Shown here: positions 26,680 to 35,735 of the stretch, piece after piece
Layout of the letters: each line of letters begins with the position of its first letter
Numbering within the stretch: position 1 is the stretch's first letter
Assembly (NCBI RefSeq): GCF_001420595.1
Contig: NZ_LJIX01000006.1
Span: forward strand, 2,961,058-3,025,057
DNA: 64,000 nucleotides
From: Cytobacillus solani
GTDB lineage: Bacteria; Bacillota; Bacilli; Bacillales; Cytobacillaceae
Reading direction: 5' to 3'
Position numbers and translations under genes: made by a program
The notes under the pieces: model-generated
What the model saw: the letters and a program-made list of their open reading frames with translations, nothing else
Databases searched by the model: none
Told to the model about the DNA's origin: nothing

Positions 26680-28341
26680 TTATTCGAAATAAGCCCATTT
26701 ATACTGAACATCACCAAGACCAGAAACAGCCACATCTTTCAAATTGTCAGCTTGTACCCAGTTATTTGTGTAGAAATAGATAGGTGCAACTGGCATATCT
26801 TCCATAAATATTTTTTCAGCATCTTTTAATAACTGCTGACGTGCATCATGGTCGCCTTCAGTTGCAGATTTAGCTAATAAATCTTGGAACTCTTTGCTTT
26901 CCCACCCTGTATCATTGTTACCACCTGCAGCATCACGATACATTTCGAGGAAGTTGATAGCATCGTTAAAGTCACCTAACCAGCCCATACGAGCAACTTG
27001 GTAATCTAACGCATGTACTTTATCTAAATATACAGCCCATTCTTGGTTATCAAGAGTTACTTCAATACCAAGGTTTTTCTTCCACATATCTTGAATTGCT
27101 TGAGCAATCTTTTGGTGTGCCTCAGATGTGTTGTATGAAAGCACAATAGCCGGAAGCTCAGAAGGATCTTTGAAGCCAAGCTCTTCTAAACCTTTTTGTA
27201 AAAATTCTTTTGCAGCATCAACATCATTATCAGGGAAATGTCCTTTTTCATTTTCAGGGAACATAGATGGCGGTACAATCCCCATTGCCGGCAATTGTGC
27301 ACCTTGAGTAATATTATCAATTAATTCCTGACGGTTAATTGCATGTGCAAGAGCTTTACGAATATTTACGTTAGCAGTTGGTCCTTCAGTTGTATTGAAC
27401 TTATAGTTATAAACACCCGCAATTGGTTGAGTAATTAAACGTCCATCATCTTTAAGTGCCTGCATTGCATCAGTTGGAAGGGCACCTGTTGGAGCACCTG
27501 CCCAATCAAGCTCACCGTTATCGAACATGGATAATTCCGTGTTTGGATCATTAATCATAATCATTTCAATTGTTTCTAATTTTACTGTGTCTGCATCCCA
27601 ATATGTGTCATTCTTTTCAAGAAGGATTTTATCACTATGAGACCATTCAGTCATAACGAAAGGTCCGTTAGACGTATAGTTTTCACCTGCATCATTTGCC
27701 CACTCAGGGTTAGCTTCAGCAATTTTGCTGTTAACTGGCAGATAAGTATAGAATGCTGTTAACTCTAAAAAGTAAGGAGTTGGATTTGCTAGAGTAACTT
27801 CAAGTGTTTTGTCATCCTTTGCAACAACACCTACATCATCAAGTGATCCGCCATTTAAGTTTGCATCTTCCCCACCTTTAAGATAATAAAGCTGGTATGC
27901 ATACTCGGATTGGTTTTTCGGATCTAATGCCCATTTCCAAGCATATTCAAAGTCTTTTGCAATAACAGGATCGCCATTTGACCATGTAGCATCACGTAAA
28001 GTGAAAGTATAAACCGTTTGATCTTCAGAAACATCAATTTTTTCTGCAGCAGCCTCTTCAGGCGCACCATCTTTATTAATTCTAGTCAAACCTTCGAATG
28101 TTTGACGAAGTACTGTTCCAGAAGTAGCATCTTTTGCTAATCCAGGATGCAGTGAAGGTGGTTCAGTATTAATGTTTACACGTAAATTTTGTGGTACATC
28201 AGGTTTTGCCTCAGCATTTTCATTGCCTTCAGCCTTTTCGCCCCCCGAAGCTGGTTCATTGCTTTTGCCGCCGCTACATGCAGCGAGAAACATACTAAGA
28301 ATAAGAAGCATACTAAAAAAGAACGATAATCTCTTATTCAC
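26680..28341 (-). CDS. oppA: Oligopeptide ABC transporter substrate-binding lipoprotein
   Basis: The 553-residue protein starts at a GTG behind AGGGGGG. Its lipoprotein signal is MNKRLSFFFSMLLILSMFLA, with the lipidated Cys at residue 22. The SBP_bac_5 fold is clear: NINTEPPSLHPGLAKDATSG near the front, YTFTLRDATWSNGDPV, and IRKALAHAINRQELID. It captures oligopeptides outside the membrane for an Opp permease. No permease or ATPase genes adjoin it, so it is an orphan binding protein that would use a transporter encoded elsewhere. The oppA symbol is by family. Confidence 0.88.
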   Translation of the reverse strand: MNKRLSFFFSMLLILSMFLAACSGGKSNEPASGGEKAEGNENAEAKPDVPQNLRVNINTEPPSLHPGLAKDATSGTVLRQTFEGLTRINKDGAPEEAAAEKIDVSEDQTVYTFTLRDATWSNGDPVIAKDFEYAWKWALDPKNQSEYAYQLYYLKGGEDANLNGGSLDDVGVVAKDDKTLEVTLANPTPYFLELTAFYTYLPVNSKIAEANPEWANDAGENYTSNGPFVMTEWSHSDKILLEKNDTYWDADTVKLETIEMIMINDPNTELSMFDNGELDWAGAPTGALPTDAMQALKDDGRLITQPIAGVYNYKFNTTEGPTANVNIRKALAHAINRQELIDNITQGAQLPAMGIVPPSMFPENEKGHFPDNDVDAAKEFLQKGLEELGFKDPSELPAIVLSYNTSEAHQKIAQAIQDMWKKNLGIEVTLDNQEWAVYLDKVHALDYQVARMGWLGDFNDAINFLEMYRDAAGGNNDTGWESKEFQDLLAKSATEGDHDARQQLLKDAEKIFMEDMPVAPIYFYTNNWVQADNLKDVAVSGLGDVQYKWAYFE

Positions 28342-28676
28342 AATTTTCCCCCCTATAATTTATCTCAAACGGATGTTACACTTTGCTATCACTTAATACG
28401 CGACCATATGCCTTATGTATTTTAATTATTCACTAGTAGTTTAGTCCCGAAGATTACTAGCTTTAAGCACGAATGTAAATAAATAGTCGCAAAGGATTAA
28501 GTTTTGTAACAATTTTGTAAAACTCCGTCTGTTAAGATTATTATAAATAGTCGGAAAACTTTATGCAAGTAGTTTTCAATTTTTTGAAACATCTGTCAGT
28601 CTCATCTTCTGTTTTTCTGAATAAAAACTGACAGAAATATTATTCATGACCTTTGGATTATATGCACTTGTGAAGC
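28342..28676. other. oppA upstream region with a terminator-like hairpin
   Basis: No gene is seen. CTGTCAGT at 28593-28600 pairs with ACTGACAG at 28627-28634 and may end transcription of the TVP38-family gene. The rest is AT-rich and should hold the oppA promoter, which I could not place with confidence. Confidence 0.4.
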
Positions 28677-29336
28677 TTATTCTTGCTTTTCTCCTGCTGT
28701 ATTCCTATTATTTTTGTGATAGAATTTCTTAATTAAATAAAAAAGTAATATGAAGAAGAATGCTAGAATTCCTAATACATATTCGTTTATTTTCCCTGAA
28801 AATAATCCCGCTGGAATAAGGGATAAAATGATAAAATAGATAAAATTACCGATAGAAGTAGCTGTAATGAATTCCTTCAATCGAATGGGGCTTAATCCTG
28901 CAGTAATATTAATAATGCTCGTCGGAATAAAGGGAATGACTCTTGCTTGAAGAACATATAAAAACCCATGCTTTTCTCCTAAATTTACTAGTTCTGGTTT
29001 TAATTTTTTCAATATCCAATCCTGAAAACCGAACCGAATGCCAAGAAAAACGAAAATGCTTGAAATTATGCTCGTTATCCAGCTCCATAAAAAGCCATAA
29101 TACAAACCATACAAAGCAATATTTAAAGAAATAACTAGGATAAGCGGAATAATGGTAAATGAATTTTGAATGATCATGATAATAAAGGTGATGCCCAGTG
29201 TATAATATAAATTTTCACCGAGAAAGGTTGTTATTGTTTCAATTTCGCCAGATTTTAACACGTGGTATAAGTTTGAATGAAACAAGAAATAAATGGCGAC
29301 GATAAGCACTGTCAATAGAATGATTATTTTATACAA
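28677..29336 (-). CDS. TVP38/TMEM64-family (DedA-like) membrane protein
   Basis: The 219-residue protein has six or so membrane helices and the VTT/SNARE-associated core: FGFQDWILKKLKPELVNLGE, then LQARVIPFIPTSIINITAGL. Proteins of this superfamily are implicated in flipping membrane lipids, including polyprenyl carriers. The start is uncertain: the TTG at 29336 lies 13 bases after GGGGGTGG and no ATG is better placed. It is transcribed away from the haem-sensor pair but is separated from it by the oxidase-like gene. Confidence 0.75.
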   Translation of the reverse strand: MYKIIILLTVLIVAIYFLFHSNLYHVLKSGEIETITTFLGENLYYTLGITFIIMIIQNSFTIIPLILVISLNIALYGLYYGFLWSWITSIISSIFVFLGIRFGFQDWILKKLKPELVNLGEKHGFLYVLQARVIPFIPTSIINITAGLSPIRLKEFITATSIGNFIYFIILSLIPAGLFSGKINEYVLGILAFFFILLFYLIKKFYHKNNRNTAGEKQE

Positions 29337-29420
29337 AGATTTTATAACGCCACCCCCAAATAATTCTAAAATGTCTTACTATCATCATATCAAATTTGGA
29401 TGAAACCGATGTGAAAAAAA

Positions 29421-29454
29421 GATAAAAAAGCACTTGGTCATCCAAGTACTTTTC
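29421..29454 (-). terminator. Intrinsic terminator of the oxidase-like gene
   Basis: On the minus strand AAAAGTACTTGG pairs with CCAAGTGCTTTT (one mismatch), followed by a T-rich stretch. Confidence 0.8.
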
Positions 29455-29458
29455 TACC

Positions 29459-29848
29459 TTATTTTTCTTTAGTAAAGGTTAATAAAAAAAAGAATAAAAA
29501 GCTTAGTAATAATACAGAGCCGCCAGTGATATTTAGGATTGTATTCATCATAGGAGGGAGGAACGCAGGTTTAAATATAAATATAGTCATTCCCCCAGTT
29601 AACCCTATTGAACCTACAATAGCTGAGTATACATGAAGCTTTGCTAGCAGTCCTATTTTGGGTGTAAATATTTTATAATAAACGGCCCACGCAAATATTG
29701 TTAACCAGCCAACAACTAAAATATGCGCATGAATTGGTCTAAAGGCATAACTGCCTGAGCCTGCCATATGTGAACCTAAGAATGCACCAATTAATGCAAA
29801 CAAAGCTGATAATCTTAGCAATAACAAACTGTAATTATTGTTCATCAA
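29459..29848 (-). CDS. Small haem-copper-oxidase-like membrane protein
   Basis: The 129-residue protein has four membrane helices. The segment YAFRPIHAHILVVGWLTIFA, with two histidines at a helix start, resembles part of haem-copper oxidase subunit I, and Bacillus relatives are often labelled cytochrome-c-oxidase-like. It is far too short to be an oxidase and has at most some haem ligands. Its promoter region has an HssR-like repeat (29905-29924), and the HssRS-type genes lie directly upstream on the same strand. It is a candidate haem-linked membrane protein whose function is unknown. Confidence 0.6.
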   Translation of the reverse strand: MMNNNYSLLLLRLSALFALIGAFLGSHMAGSGSYAFRPIHAHILVVGWLTIFAWAVYYKIFTPKIGLLAKLHVYSAIVGSIGLTGGMTIFIFKPAFLPPMMNTILNITGGSVLLLSFLFFFLLTFTKEK

Positions 29849-29904
29849 ACGATTCTCCCTTAATATAAATTATCACTATCTCCATAATGTTAATTTATAT
29901 AATG

Positions 29905-29924
29905 AATATGAACAGATGATGAAT
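29905..29924 (-). promoter_or_regulatory. HssR-like direct repeat upstream of the oxidase-like gene
   Basis: On the minus strand ATTCATCAT-CT-GTTCATATT has one perfect and one 6-of-9 half-site with the 2-base spacing of the HssR element. It ends 57 bases before the start codon. Confidence 0.4.
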
Positions 29925-29952
29925 GTAACATTACAATTCTTTTTGTTTTCCC

Positions 29953-31329
29953 TTAACTTTTTGGTAAATAAATAGTAAACGCAGTCCCTCTTTCTTTTTT
30001 ACTCTCTACTTTTATTTCACCGTGGTGCATCTCAATGATTGAATAAACAATGGCTAAGCCCAGTCCAGTTCCTTCAACAGCACGCGTTCTAGAAGAATCA
30101 ACCCTATAAAACCGATCATAAATGCGCTTTACCTCTCCTTCATCCATTCCAATACCAGTATCCCTAAATGTAATCACAAAGCACGAATCGCTTTCCGTGA
30201 GAGAAATGTCAATCTCTCCATTGTCGACATTATATTTTATTGCATTCGTTAATAAATTTTCCCAGACTGAGTAAAGCAAAGATGGGTCGCCAGAGACATA
30301 GGTTTCCGGCAAAGTATAACTCATCATTACTTCTTTCTCACTTAAATTCCATTGGAACTGCCTAATGACGGTTTTGATTTGCTCACTTACATCAAAACGC
30401 TTTACATCCATTAAATCCTTTTTACTATCGATGGAGGATAATAATAAAAGCTGCTTTGTCAAATTGGATAAACGAGTTACTTCAGATTCGACTACTTCGA
30501 GATAATGCTTCTCCTCATTATCTAATTTCCTTGATTTCAATAGCTTTATATATCCCTTTATATTTGATAAAGGAGATTGAATATCATGTGAAATATTTGA
30601 AATAAATTCTTTACGCATTTCATTTACATTTTCAAGCTTGCTTGCCATCTTTTTAAAGCTTGCTGCAAGGGCACCAATTTCATCTTTCTGATGAATAGAA
30701 AGCTGAATCCCAAAATCCCCTTCTGCTATTAATTTTGTAGCTTTGTTCAGTTTACTGATTGGATTCACTAGAAATTTTGTACTAATTAATACGAAAATCA
30801 TGCTAATTAGTATCATACCAGCTACAAGCCAGCCAAACATAAAATGCATTTCGTTAAATAATAGTTTAATATCAGGACGGAGAAAGAGCCCATAGGTTTT
30901 ATTTTCATATTCTATCGGGACTCCTACTGTATTTTTTAATTCATTTGCAAAAAAACCAGTCACAAAAGTTTTATGTGGGAAATGAATGATCCCATGATAG
31001 GTTTTGCCATTTAACACTTTGTTTACAGCATTTTTCGATAGTTCACGTTCTCTGAATTCTGCACCATAAAACTCGTTCATTCCTTGACCATCGGTTAGGT
31101 ACAACTGATAGCCAATTGATCCAAGATGTTCTAGGTATTCATTCAAATTTATCTGTTCATGTGAATGAAGAAAGCCTGAAATTTCAGCTGCTATTTTTAC
31201 CATTTTGAGGTCATTTTGCTTTTTTAAATGGTTTTGATAATACATATTAGTAAACAAAAATGAAAGAATTCCACTAAAAAACATAATTAAAATCGTTGTG
31301 ACAGCAAATTTTGAGTAAAGTGACTTCAT
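29953..31329 (-). CDS. hssS: HssS-like haem-sensing histidine kinase
   Basis: The 458-residue kinase has an N-terminal helix (about 8-30), an extracytoplasmic sensor of about 130 residues and a second helix (about 166-190). HAMP, HisKA with the phospho-His in NISHDIQSP, and an HATPase (LLTNAIKYN, DTGIGM, GTGLGLAI) follow. The sensor matches S. aureus HssS as I remember it: SKNAVNKVLNGKTYHGI, FVTGFFANELKNTVGV and FLRPDI all have close counterparts, and the length is the same. HssS responds to haem stress. The start overlaps the hssR stop by 4 bp. No hrtBA exporter genes are in the window. Confidence 0.78.
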   Translation of the reverse strand: MKSLYSKFAVTTILIMFFSGILSFLFTNMYYQNHLKKQNDLKMVKIAAEISGFLHSHEQINLNEYLEHLGSIGYQLYLTDGQGMNEFYGAEFRERELSKNAVNKVLNGKTYHGIIHFPHKTFVTGFFANELKNTVGVPIEYENKTYGLFLRPDIKLLFNEMHFMFGWLVAGMILISMIFVLISTKFLVNPISKLNKATKLIAEGDFGIQLSIHQKDEIGALAASFKKMASKLENVNEMRKEFISNISHDIQSPLSNIKGYIKLLKSRKLDNEEKHYLEVVESEVTRLSNLTKQLLLLSSIDSKKDLMDVKRFDVSEQIKTVIRQFQWNLSEKEVMMSYTLPETYVSGDPSLLYSVWENLLTNAIKYNVDNGEIDISLTESDSCFVITFRDTGIGMDEGEVKRIYDRFYRVDSSRTRAVEGTGLGLAIVYSIIEMHHGEIKVESKKERGTAFTIYLPKS

Positions 31330-32000
31330 TTATGAACCTCAAGAGAATAGCCAATGCCTCTTATCGTTTTTATTGAAAAATCATCGAATGCTTTCGAAAA
31401 ACGCTCTCTTAAACGTTTAATATGTACATCGACTGTCCTTTCGTCCCCCACATAATCCATTCCCCACACTTGTTCAATCAATTGGCCCCTGCTAAACACT
31501 TGATTTGGACGTGATGCTAAATAATACAAAAGTTCAAACTCCTTTAATGGCAGAATGAATGTTTTGCCGTTCCAATCAATCTCATAGCTTTTTTTATTAA
31601 TAAGGATGGAACCGATTTTTATATTTGATTCACCTGCTTTTCCGTATCTTCTTAGTAAAGCATTCACTCTAAATAAGAGTTCTTTTGGTTCAAACGGTTT
31701 AACTAAATAATCGTCTGTACCAGATGAATATCCTTTTTCCTTATCTTCAATTTGACTTTTTGCAGTCAGTAAAACAATAGGAATATCATAAATTCTTCTT
31801 ATTTCTTCTGTTAAAGTGTAACCATCCATATAAGGCATCATAATATCGACAACGGCTATAACACATGCATGCTGCTGGAGTAATTCTAAAGCCTCTTCCC
31901 CATTGCTAGCCTCAATAACCTTAAATCCTTCTCTCATTAAAAGCTCCTTCACTAAATAACGCACATGCTGATCATCATCAGTTACTAGCACCGATTGCAT
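31326..32000 (-). CDS. hssR: HssR-like OmpR-family response regulator
   Basis: The 224-residue protein has a receiver domain with phospho-acceptor D52 (VDIMMPYMDG) and Lys in DDYLVKPFEPKELLFRV. A winged-helix DNA-binding domain ends GMDYVGDERTVDVHIKRLRE. It has the same length as S. aureus HssR and shares many blocks with it as I recall (GTDDY, LPxKEFxLL, GDERTVDVHIKRLR). GAGGGTG precedes the ATG. With hssS it forms a two-gene operon. HssR normally activates hrtAB; here candidate sites lie before doxX and the oxidase-like gene. Confidence 0.8.
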   Translation of the reverse strand: MQSVLVTDDDQHVRYLVKELLMREGFKVIEASNGEEALELLQQHACVIAVVDIMMPYMDGYTLTEEIRRIYDIPIVLLTAKSQIEDKEKGYSSGTDDYLVKPFEPKELLFRVNALLRRYGKAGESNIKIGSILINKKSYEIDWNGKTFILPLKEFELLYYLASRPNQVFSRGQLIEQVWGMDYVGDERTVDVHIKRLRERFSKAFDDFSIKTIRGIGYSLEVHK

Positions 32001-32186
32001 TTTCTCACCCTCTTCTAATCATCTCTTCTATTTTAAAGAAAATATTCACTTTACTCCATTAGGAATTCACTCTTCAATGCAACTACGCTTCATTATTAGC
32101 TGCTATGGTAGAAATTATTGTCGTACAAGCCTTCCACTATGAATAAAATAGGTAAGAACGAAACAGCAATATAAGGAGAGGTACTT

Positions 32187-32816
32187 ATGAGTATTTTTAT
32201 TGGCTATATCTTTCTTGGACTATCCCTCGCCGCACCTATCGGACCAGTGAATGCAGCACAATTGGATAAGGGGATTAAAAGCGGATTTTTCCACGCTTGG
32301 CTAGTTGGCCTAGGCGCTATGATTGCAGACATTATTTATATGTTGGCCGTTTTTCTTGGTATCGTTCACTTTCTAGAAATCCCATTTATGAAGGCATTCC
32401 TGTGGTCATTTGGCTTTTTTGTTCTCGTTTACACAGGGATAGAAAGTTTAATCAGTGCAGGCAAAATCGTTTCTAGTACTAGGAATAACGAGGAATCAGC
32501 CATAAAGTCTTTTTTCTCAGGATTTTTCATGTCGATATCAAACCCGCTAACTATCCTTTTCTGGCTCGGCATCTATGGTTCAGTTCTGGCAGAAACAGCT
32601 ACTAAGTATAACCAAACACAAGTAGCCATCTACAGTCTCGCTATCATTATCGGATTATTGCTGTGGGATATCACGATGGCAGGTGTTTCCAGCAGTTTCA
32701 GGAGATTTTTATCCATGAAGGTTCTTACAGCGATTTCCATGTTATCTGGACTGTCTTTGATTGGATTTGGCTTTTACTTTGGATATCAAGCTCTAATTCT
32801 AATATTTCCTATCTAG
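32187..32816 (+). CDS. LysE/RhtB-family amino-acid exporter, copy 2
   Basis: This 209-residue, six-helix exporter has LAAPIGPVNAAQLDKGIKSG and SNPLTILFWLGIYGSVLAET, aligning end to end with the copy at 13593-14228. AAGGAGAGG precedes the ATG. Many blocks are identical (DKGIK, HFLEIP, GIYGSVLA), pointing to duplication or two retained members of one subfamily. The substrate is unknown. It is convergent with the amino-acid permease gene across a shared hairpin. Confidence 0.85.
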   Translation: MSIFIGYIFLGLSLAAPIGPVNAAQLDKGIKSGFFHAWLVGLGAMIADIIYMLAVFLGIVHFLEIPFMKAFLWSFGFFVLVYTGIESLISAGKIVSSTRNNEESAIKSFFSGFFMSISNPLTILFWLGIYGSVLAETATKYNQTQVAIYSLAIIIGLLLWDITMAGVSSSFRRFLSMKVLTAISMLSGLSLIGFGFYFGYQALILIFPI

Positions 32817-32819
32817 ATA

Positions 32820-32857
32820 AAGAACTCCATTTTCGAAAAAGTGGAGTTCTTCACTTT
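32820..32857. terminator. Bidirectional terminator between lysE copy 2 and the permease
   Basis: AAGAACTCCA at 32820-32829 pairs perfectly with TGGAGTTCTT at 32842-32851. Confidence 0.75.
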
Positions 32858-34204
32858 TTAGCTTGCTTTCTTTTTTTTTATAAAATGCATAATAGTAAGG
32901 ACAATTAGAACGAGACCGACAATTAATATACTGACGAAAAAACCTGGTCTGCTTGACTTGTGTAATAATGTCCCACTAACCGCTGTTAAAATAAGGGCCA
33001 TCCCGGCAAACCTTTTAAAGTGATCGAACCCGGTTGCCTTAATTAGTCTTGGAAATGAAACAAGAATAAAGAACCAATTATATAGAAGCATTAATCCTGC
33101 GGCAGTCGTAATATATTCATAAATACTATCTGGCATAACGAGCGAAAGAACAATCGATGTAATAAGCCCGCAGATTGTTAAACTTAATGCAAGAGGCGGT
33201 ACCTTCAACTTTCCTTTTTTCGAAAAGATTTTCGGTGCATCCCCGTCCTCTGATAATGTGACAAGCATGCTTGTCACAGCAAATAAAGATGCTGCCATCG
33301 TTGAAAATCCAGCAATAATTATCCCGCCATTAAAGACATGAGGAAAAAAGTCTAAATTATATTTATCTAGAGCAATGACAAATGGACTTTCTTTCGTATT
33401 AAATTTATTCACTGCTACTAGCCCAGTTGCCAACGCAAGGGAGATTAAATAGATAGTCATTAAGATCATTAACATAATCGTTCCAGATTTTCGTGCATCT
33501 TCTTTATTTTTTAATCTCGGTGCCATTATGCCCATAATTTCTATTCCGCCAAATGCGTAAAACCCATAGATGAGTGAAGACCATAAACCTTTTACACCTT
33601 TTGGCATAAATTCATTCATTTCATTTGGAATCGTAAAATCCCTACTGCTTCCACCGAACAAACCAAATAAAACAGAAATTGCTAAAATAATAAACATCAA
33701 AATGGCAGCAATCTTGATAACTGCAAACACATTTTGTGCACGTTCAAATCCCTTTGTTCCAATAATGACTACGATTATACCTAGAACGGCATACCCTGAA
33801 GCAAAAATCCACAGAGGAACATTTGAAAACCAGAACCGCGAAAGAATTGAAAGAGCTGTTAACTGGCTTCCAGTAATAAGCATTTCTGAAAACCAATATA
33901 CCCACCCGCTGCTAAAACCCGCCCAAGGACCATAAGCCTTTTTTGCATAAGAGCGAAATGATCCCTCTTGTGGATCCTGTGCAGACATCTTCCCAAGGGC
34001 ATCAGCGACAATATAAGTACCTAAACCAGCGAGAATAAAGGAGATCAAAATCGAAGGACCTGTCATTTTAATTCCAATACCTGATCCGAGAAAATAACCT
34101 GTCCCGATAATGCAGCCAACCCCTATTAATGAAAGCTGCCACCATGATAATTTTTTGTCGTTTTTCTTATCTCCTTGTCCGCCAGAACGCACTGGTATCT
34201 CCAT
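32858..34204 (-). CDS. APC-family amino-acid permease
   Basis: The 448-residue protein has about 12 membrane helices and the AAT-family opening LSWWQLSLIGVGCIIGTGYF, then GPSILISFILAGLGTYIVAD and SFRSYAKKAYGPWAGFSSGW. It imports amino acids by proton symport; the substrate cannot be read from sequence. GGAGGG lies 7 bases before the ATG at 34204 and 4 before the one at 34207, so the former is preferred. It stands alone. Confidence 0.85.
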   Translation of the reverse strand: MEIPVRSGGQGDKKNDKKLSWWQLSLIGVGCIIGTGYFLGSGIGIKMTGPSILISFILAGLGTYIVADALGKMSAQDPQEGSFRSYAKKAYGPWAGFSSGWVYWFSEMLITGSQLTALSILSRFWFSNVPLWIFASGYAVLGIIVVIIGTKGFERAQNVFAVIKIAAILMFIILAISVLFGLFGGSSRDFTIPNEMNEFMPKGVKGLWSSLIYGFYAFGGIEIMGIMAPRLKNKEDARKSGTIMLMILMTIYLISLALATGLVAVNKFNTKESPFVIALDKYNLDFFPHVFNGGIIIAGFSTMAASLFAVTSMLVTLSEDGDAPKIFSKKGKLKVPPLALSLTICGLITSIVLSLVMPDSIYEYITTAAGLMLLYNWFFILVSFPRLIKATGFDHFKRFAGMALILTAVSGTLLHKSSRPGFFVSILIVGLVLIVLTIMHFIKKKKAS

Positions 34205-34352
34205 CATTTTCCCTCCATTCAATCCAAATTATTATTGAACGAAGGACATAAGTTTATGTGCCATATTTGCTAAATGGCGAAGAAATGTTTTTTACGTATA
34301 AAACGTGGGATCTAACAAAAAATATAATGATAATTGATGAGGAGTGATATCA

Positions 34353-34532
34353 GTGGATATAAGACGAGTCAAACAAATCCTATCTTCGTCTGCAGAAATA
34401 GAAGTAACATATAATGGTGCTTCCGTCTGGATTGACCAGTTAAATGAAGATGGAAAAACAGCTACCGTACATTTACGGGGACCACTTGAGGAACGATCTG
34501 AAGTTGATATTACAGAATTAAAAGAAGGATAA
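34353..34532 (+). CDS. sspH: H-type small acid-soluble spore protein
   Basis: The 59-residue protein (MDIRRVKQIL, then VTYNGASVWIDQLNEDGKTA) matches the H-type SASP family in length and pattern; B. subtilis SspH also has 59 residues and the VTYNG motif. It is a minor protein of the spore core made late in the forespore. The start is the GTG at 34353, set 9 bases after AGGAG; an in-frame GTG at 34344 abuts that site. A terminator follows. Confidence 0.85.
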   Translation: MDIRRVKQILSSSAEIEVTYNGASVWIDQLNEDGKTATVHLRGPLEERSEVDITELKEG

Positions 34533-34538
34533 AAAGTA

Positions 34539-34572
34539 AATGCCACCCCTTTTATTAAATGTGGGTGGCATT
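34539..34572 (+). terminator. Intrinsic terminator of sspH
   Basis: AATGCCACCC pairs perfectly with GGGTGGCATT. Confidence 0.75.
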
Positions 34573-34601
34573 GTAATTTCTATTTCTTAACTTTTTGTAT
34601 A

Positions 34602-34814
34602 TCAGCTATTCGCATAAATGCTATTATTATTGACAACCTGCAATTCTTTCGTTGTTTCTCTCATCTCACTCTTGCAGATTGGACATGCTGGTGTCTGGCT
34701 GCTTTTAAAATTGTCTCTTATCCAGCAATTGCACTTCTCTGAAGTACATTCCCACACCTTTACTTCTTCCAATTTTACTTCTTCAGTGTTTTTTCTCCCA
34801 AAACCCATTGCCAT
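34602..34814 (-). CDS. ydjO: YdjO-like cold-inducible zinc-ribbon protein
   Basis: The 70-residue protein has the WECTSEKCNCWIRDNFKSSQ block and CPICKSEM, giving probable zinc ligands C23, C28, C44 and C47. This matches Bacillus YdjO, a cold-inducible protein of unknown function. The start at 34814 follows AGGAGGTG. It lies near a csp-cshA-csp group on the same strand, which fits a shared cold-response theme though not one operon. Confidence 0.85.
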   Translation of the reverse strand: MAMGFGRKNTEEVKLEEVKVWECTSEKCNCWIRDNFKSSQTPACPICKSEMRETTKELQVVNNNSIYANS

Positions 34815-34837
34815 ATTAGGCACCTCCTATTAGAAAT

Positions 34838-35065
34838 GCGCAAGCGCCTTTTCACCCGCGACAAGCAGGAGACAAGCCTCCCGGAATGGTGTTCTTTACC
34901 ATTTTGGGTTGATTAGCTTTTGATCTCAAGGCCGACAATGCCGCGACGTCCATCTATAAGCTTCACATTTAGTCGTGCGATGTATCGCTGACAATGCTTT
35001 CCTTGTCTTGCCGCTTTATCGACACTAGTACGTCCTGTACGTCAGGGTAGGCGCTGTAGCTGGAC
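34838..35065. repeat. Bacillaceae-type intergenic repeat element
   Basis: A locally GC-richer 228-bp block starts with GCGCAAGCGCC and ends with AGGCGCTGTAGCTGGAC. Short terminal inverted repeats are present (AGCGCCT with AGGCGCT), as is an internal direct repeat (GTACGTC at 35028 and 35037). The ends and the internal GGAATGGTGTTCTTTACCAT resemble a dispersed repeat I remember from many Bacillus-group genomes. It contains no gene. The rest of the gap to 35392 holds only a 9-bp inverted repeat (CACTTGTTA at 35101, TAACAAGTG at 35141). Confidence 0.55.
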
Positions 35066-35401
35066 AAAACCTTGACTTTTATTCGCAAAAAAAATAAAAA
35101 CACTTGTTAAATAAAGGGACATAAAAATATCAACTCTAAATAACAAGTGAATTATGGGCAACTTATTTTCAATGTTCAGTTCATTTATTAGTATAACATA
35201 AATTCCCTACATCGTCAAAATCTTATTTCAGATACTTTATTATATTGTGCAAATAGGACAAATATTCCTCCATGCCACAATAATATATCAAAAAGTGAAA
35301 ACCTTTTTCAAATTATATGTAATACTATCCTATCCTTATGGGAAAGGTGTATAATGTTTTAGTTAAGTTCTGTTTACGCTTTAAAAGGAAGGGTGAAACC
35401 T

Positions 35402-35689
35402 ATGAAGATCACAGGCTACTCCGTTGAACAATTAAATGATCCAACTGGCATTTTGATAGGAGAGCGTTTTGAATTCTTTTTAGATATCGAAGTAGATGAA
35501 GAAGATGAATTGTTTTCAGAAAATGGTATACAGCTTCGAGTGCTTTTTTATAAGAATGACGAAGATTGTCGAATATTGAACTATCATTTTCTTGCTTCCG
35601 AAAAAATATTAGAATTTGCACTTGATGAGGAAGAAGAACAAATCGTTACAAAATTTTGCTATGAACATCTGTCAGATGCAGAAGAATAA
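35402..35689 (+). CDS. DUF6509-type small acidic protein
   Basis: The 95-residue acidic protein (MKITGYSVEQLNDPTGILIG, then FFLDIEVDEEDELFSENGIQ) resembles the uncharacterised DUF6509 family of Bacilli, sometimes mislabelled as pullulanase-like. The start at 35402 follows AAGGAAGGG. A TATAAT element at 35350-35355 could be its promoter -10, although the -35 is poor. It ends at a strong terminator and is convergent with the next gene. Confidence 0.65.
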   Translation: MKITGYSVEQLNDPTGILIGERFEFFLDIEVDEEDELFSENGIQLRVLFYKNDEDCRILNYHFLASEKILEFALDEEEEQIVTKFCYEHLSDAEE

Positions 35690-35716
35690 AAAGAGCAGGA
35701 TTTCCTGCTCTTTTTT
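35688..35716 (+). terminator. Terminator of the DUF6509-type gene
   Basis: AGAGCAGGA and TCCTGCTCT form a perfect stem followed by TTTTT. Confidence 0.85.
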
Positions 35717-35735
35717 CATCTTGAAAATTCCTCAT

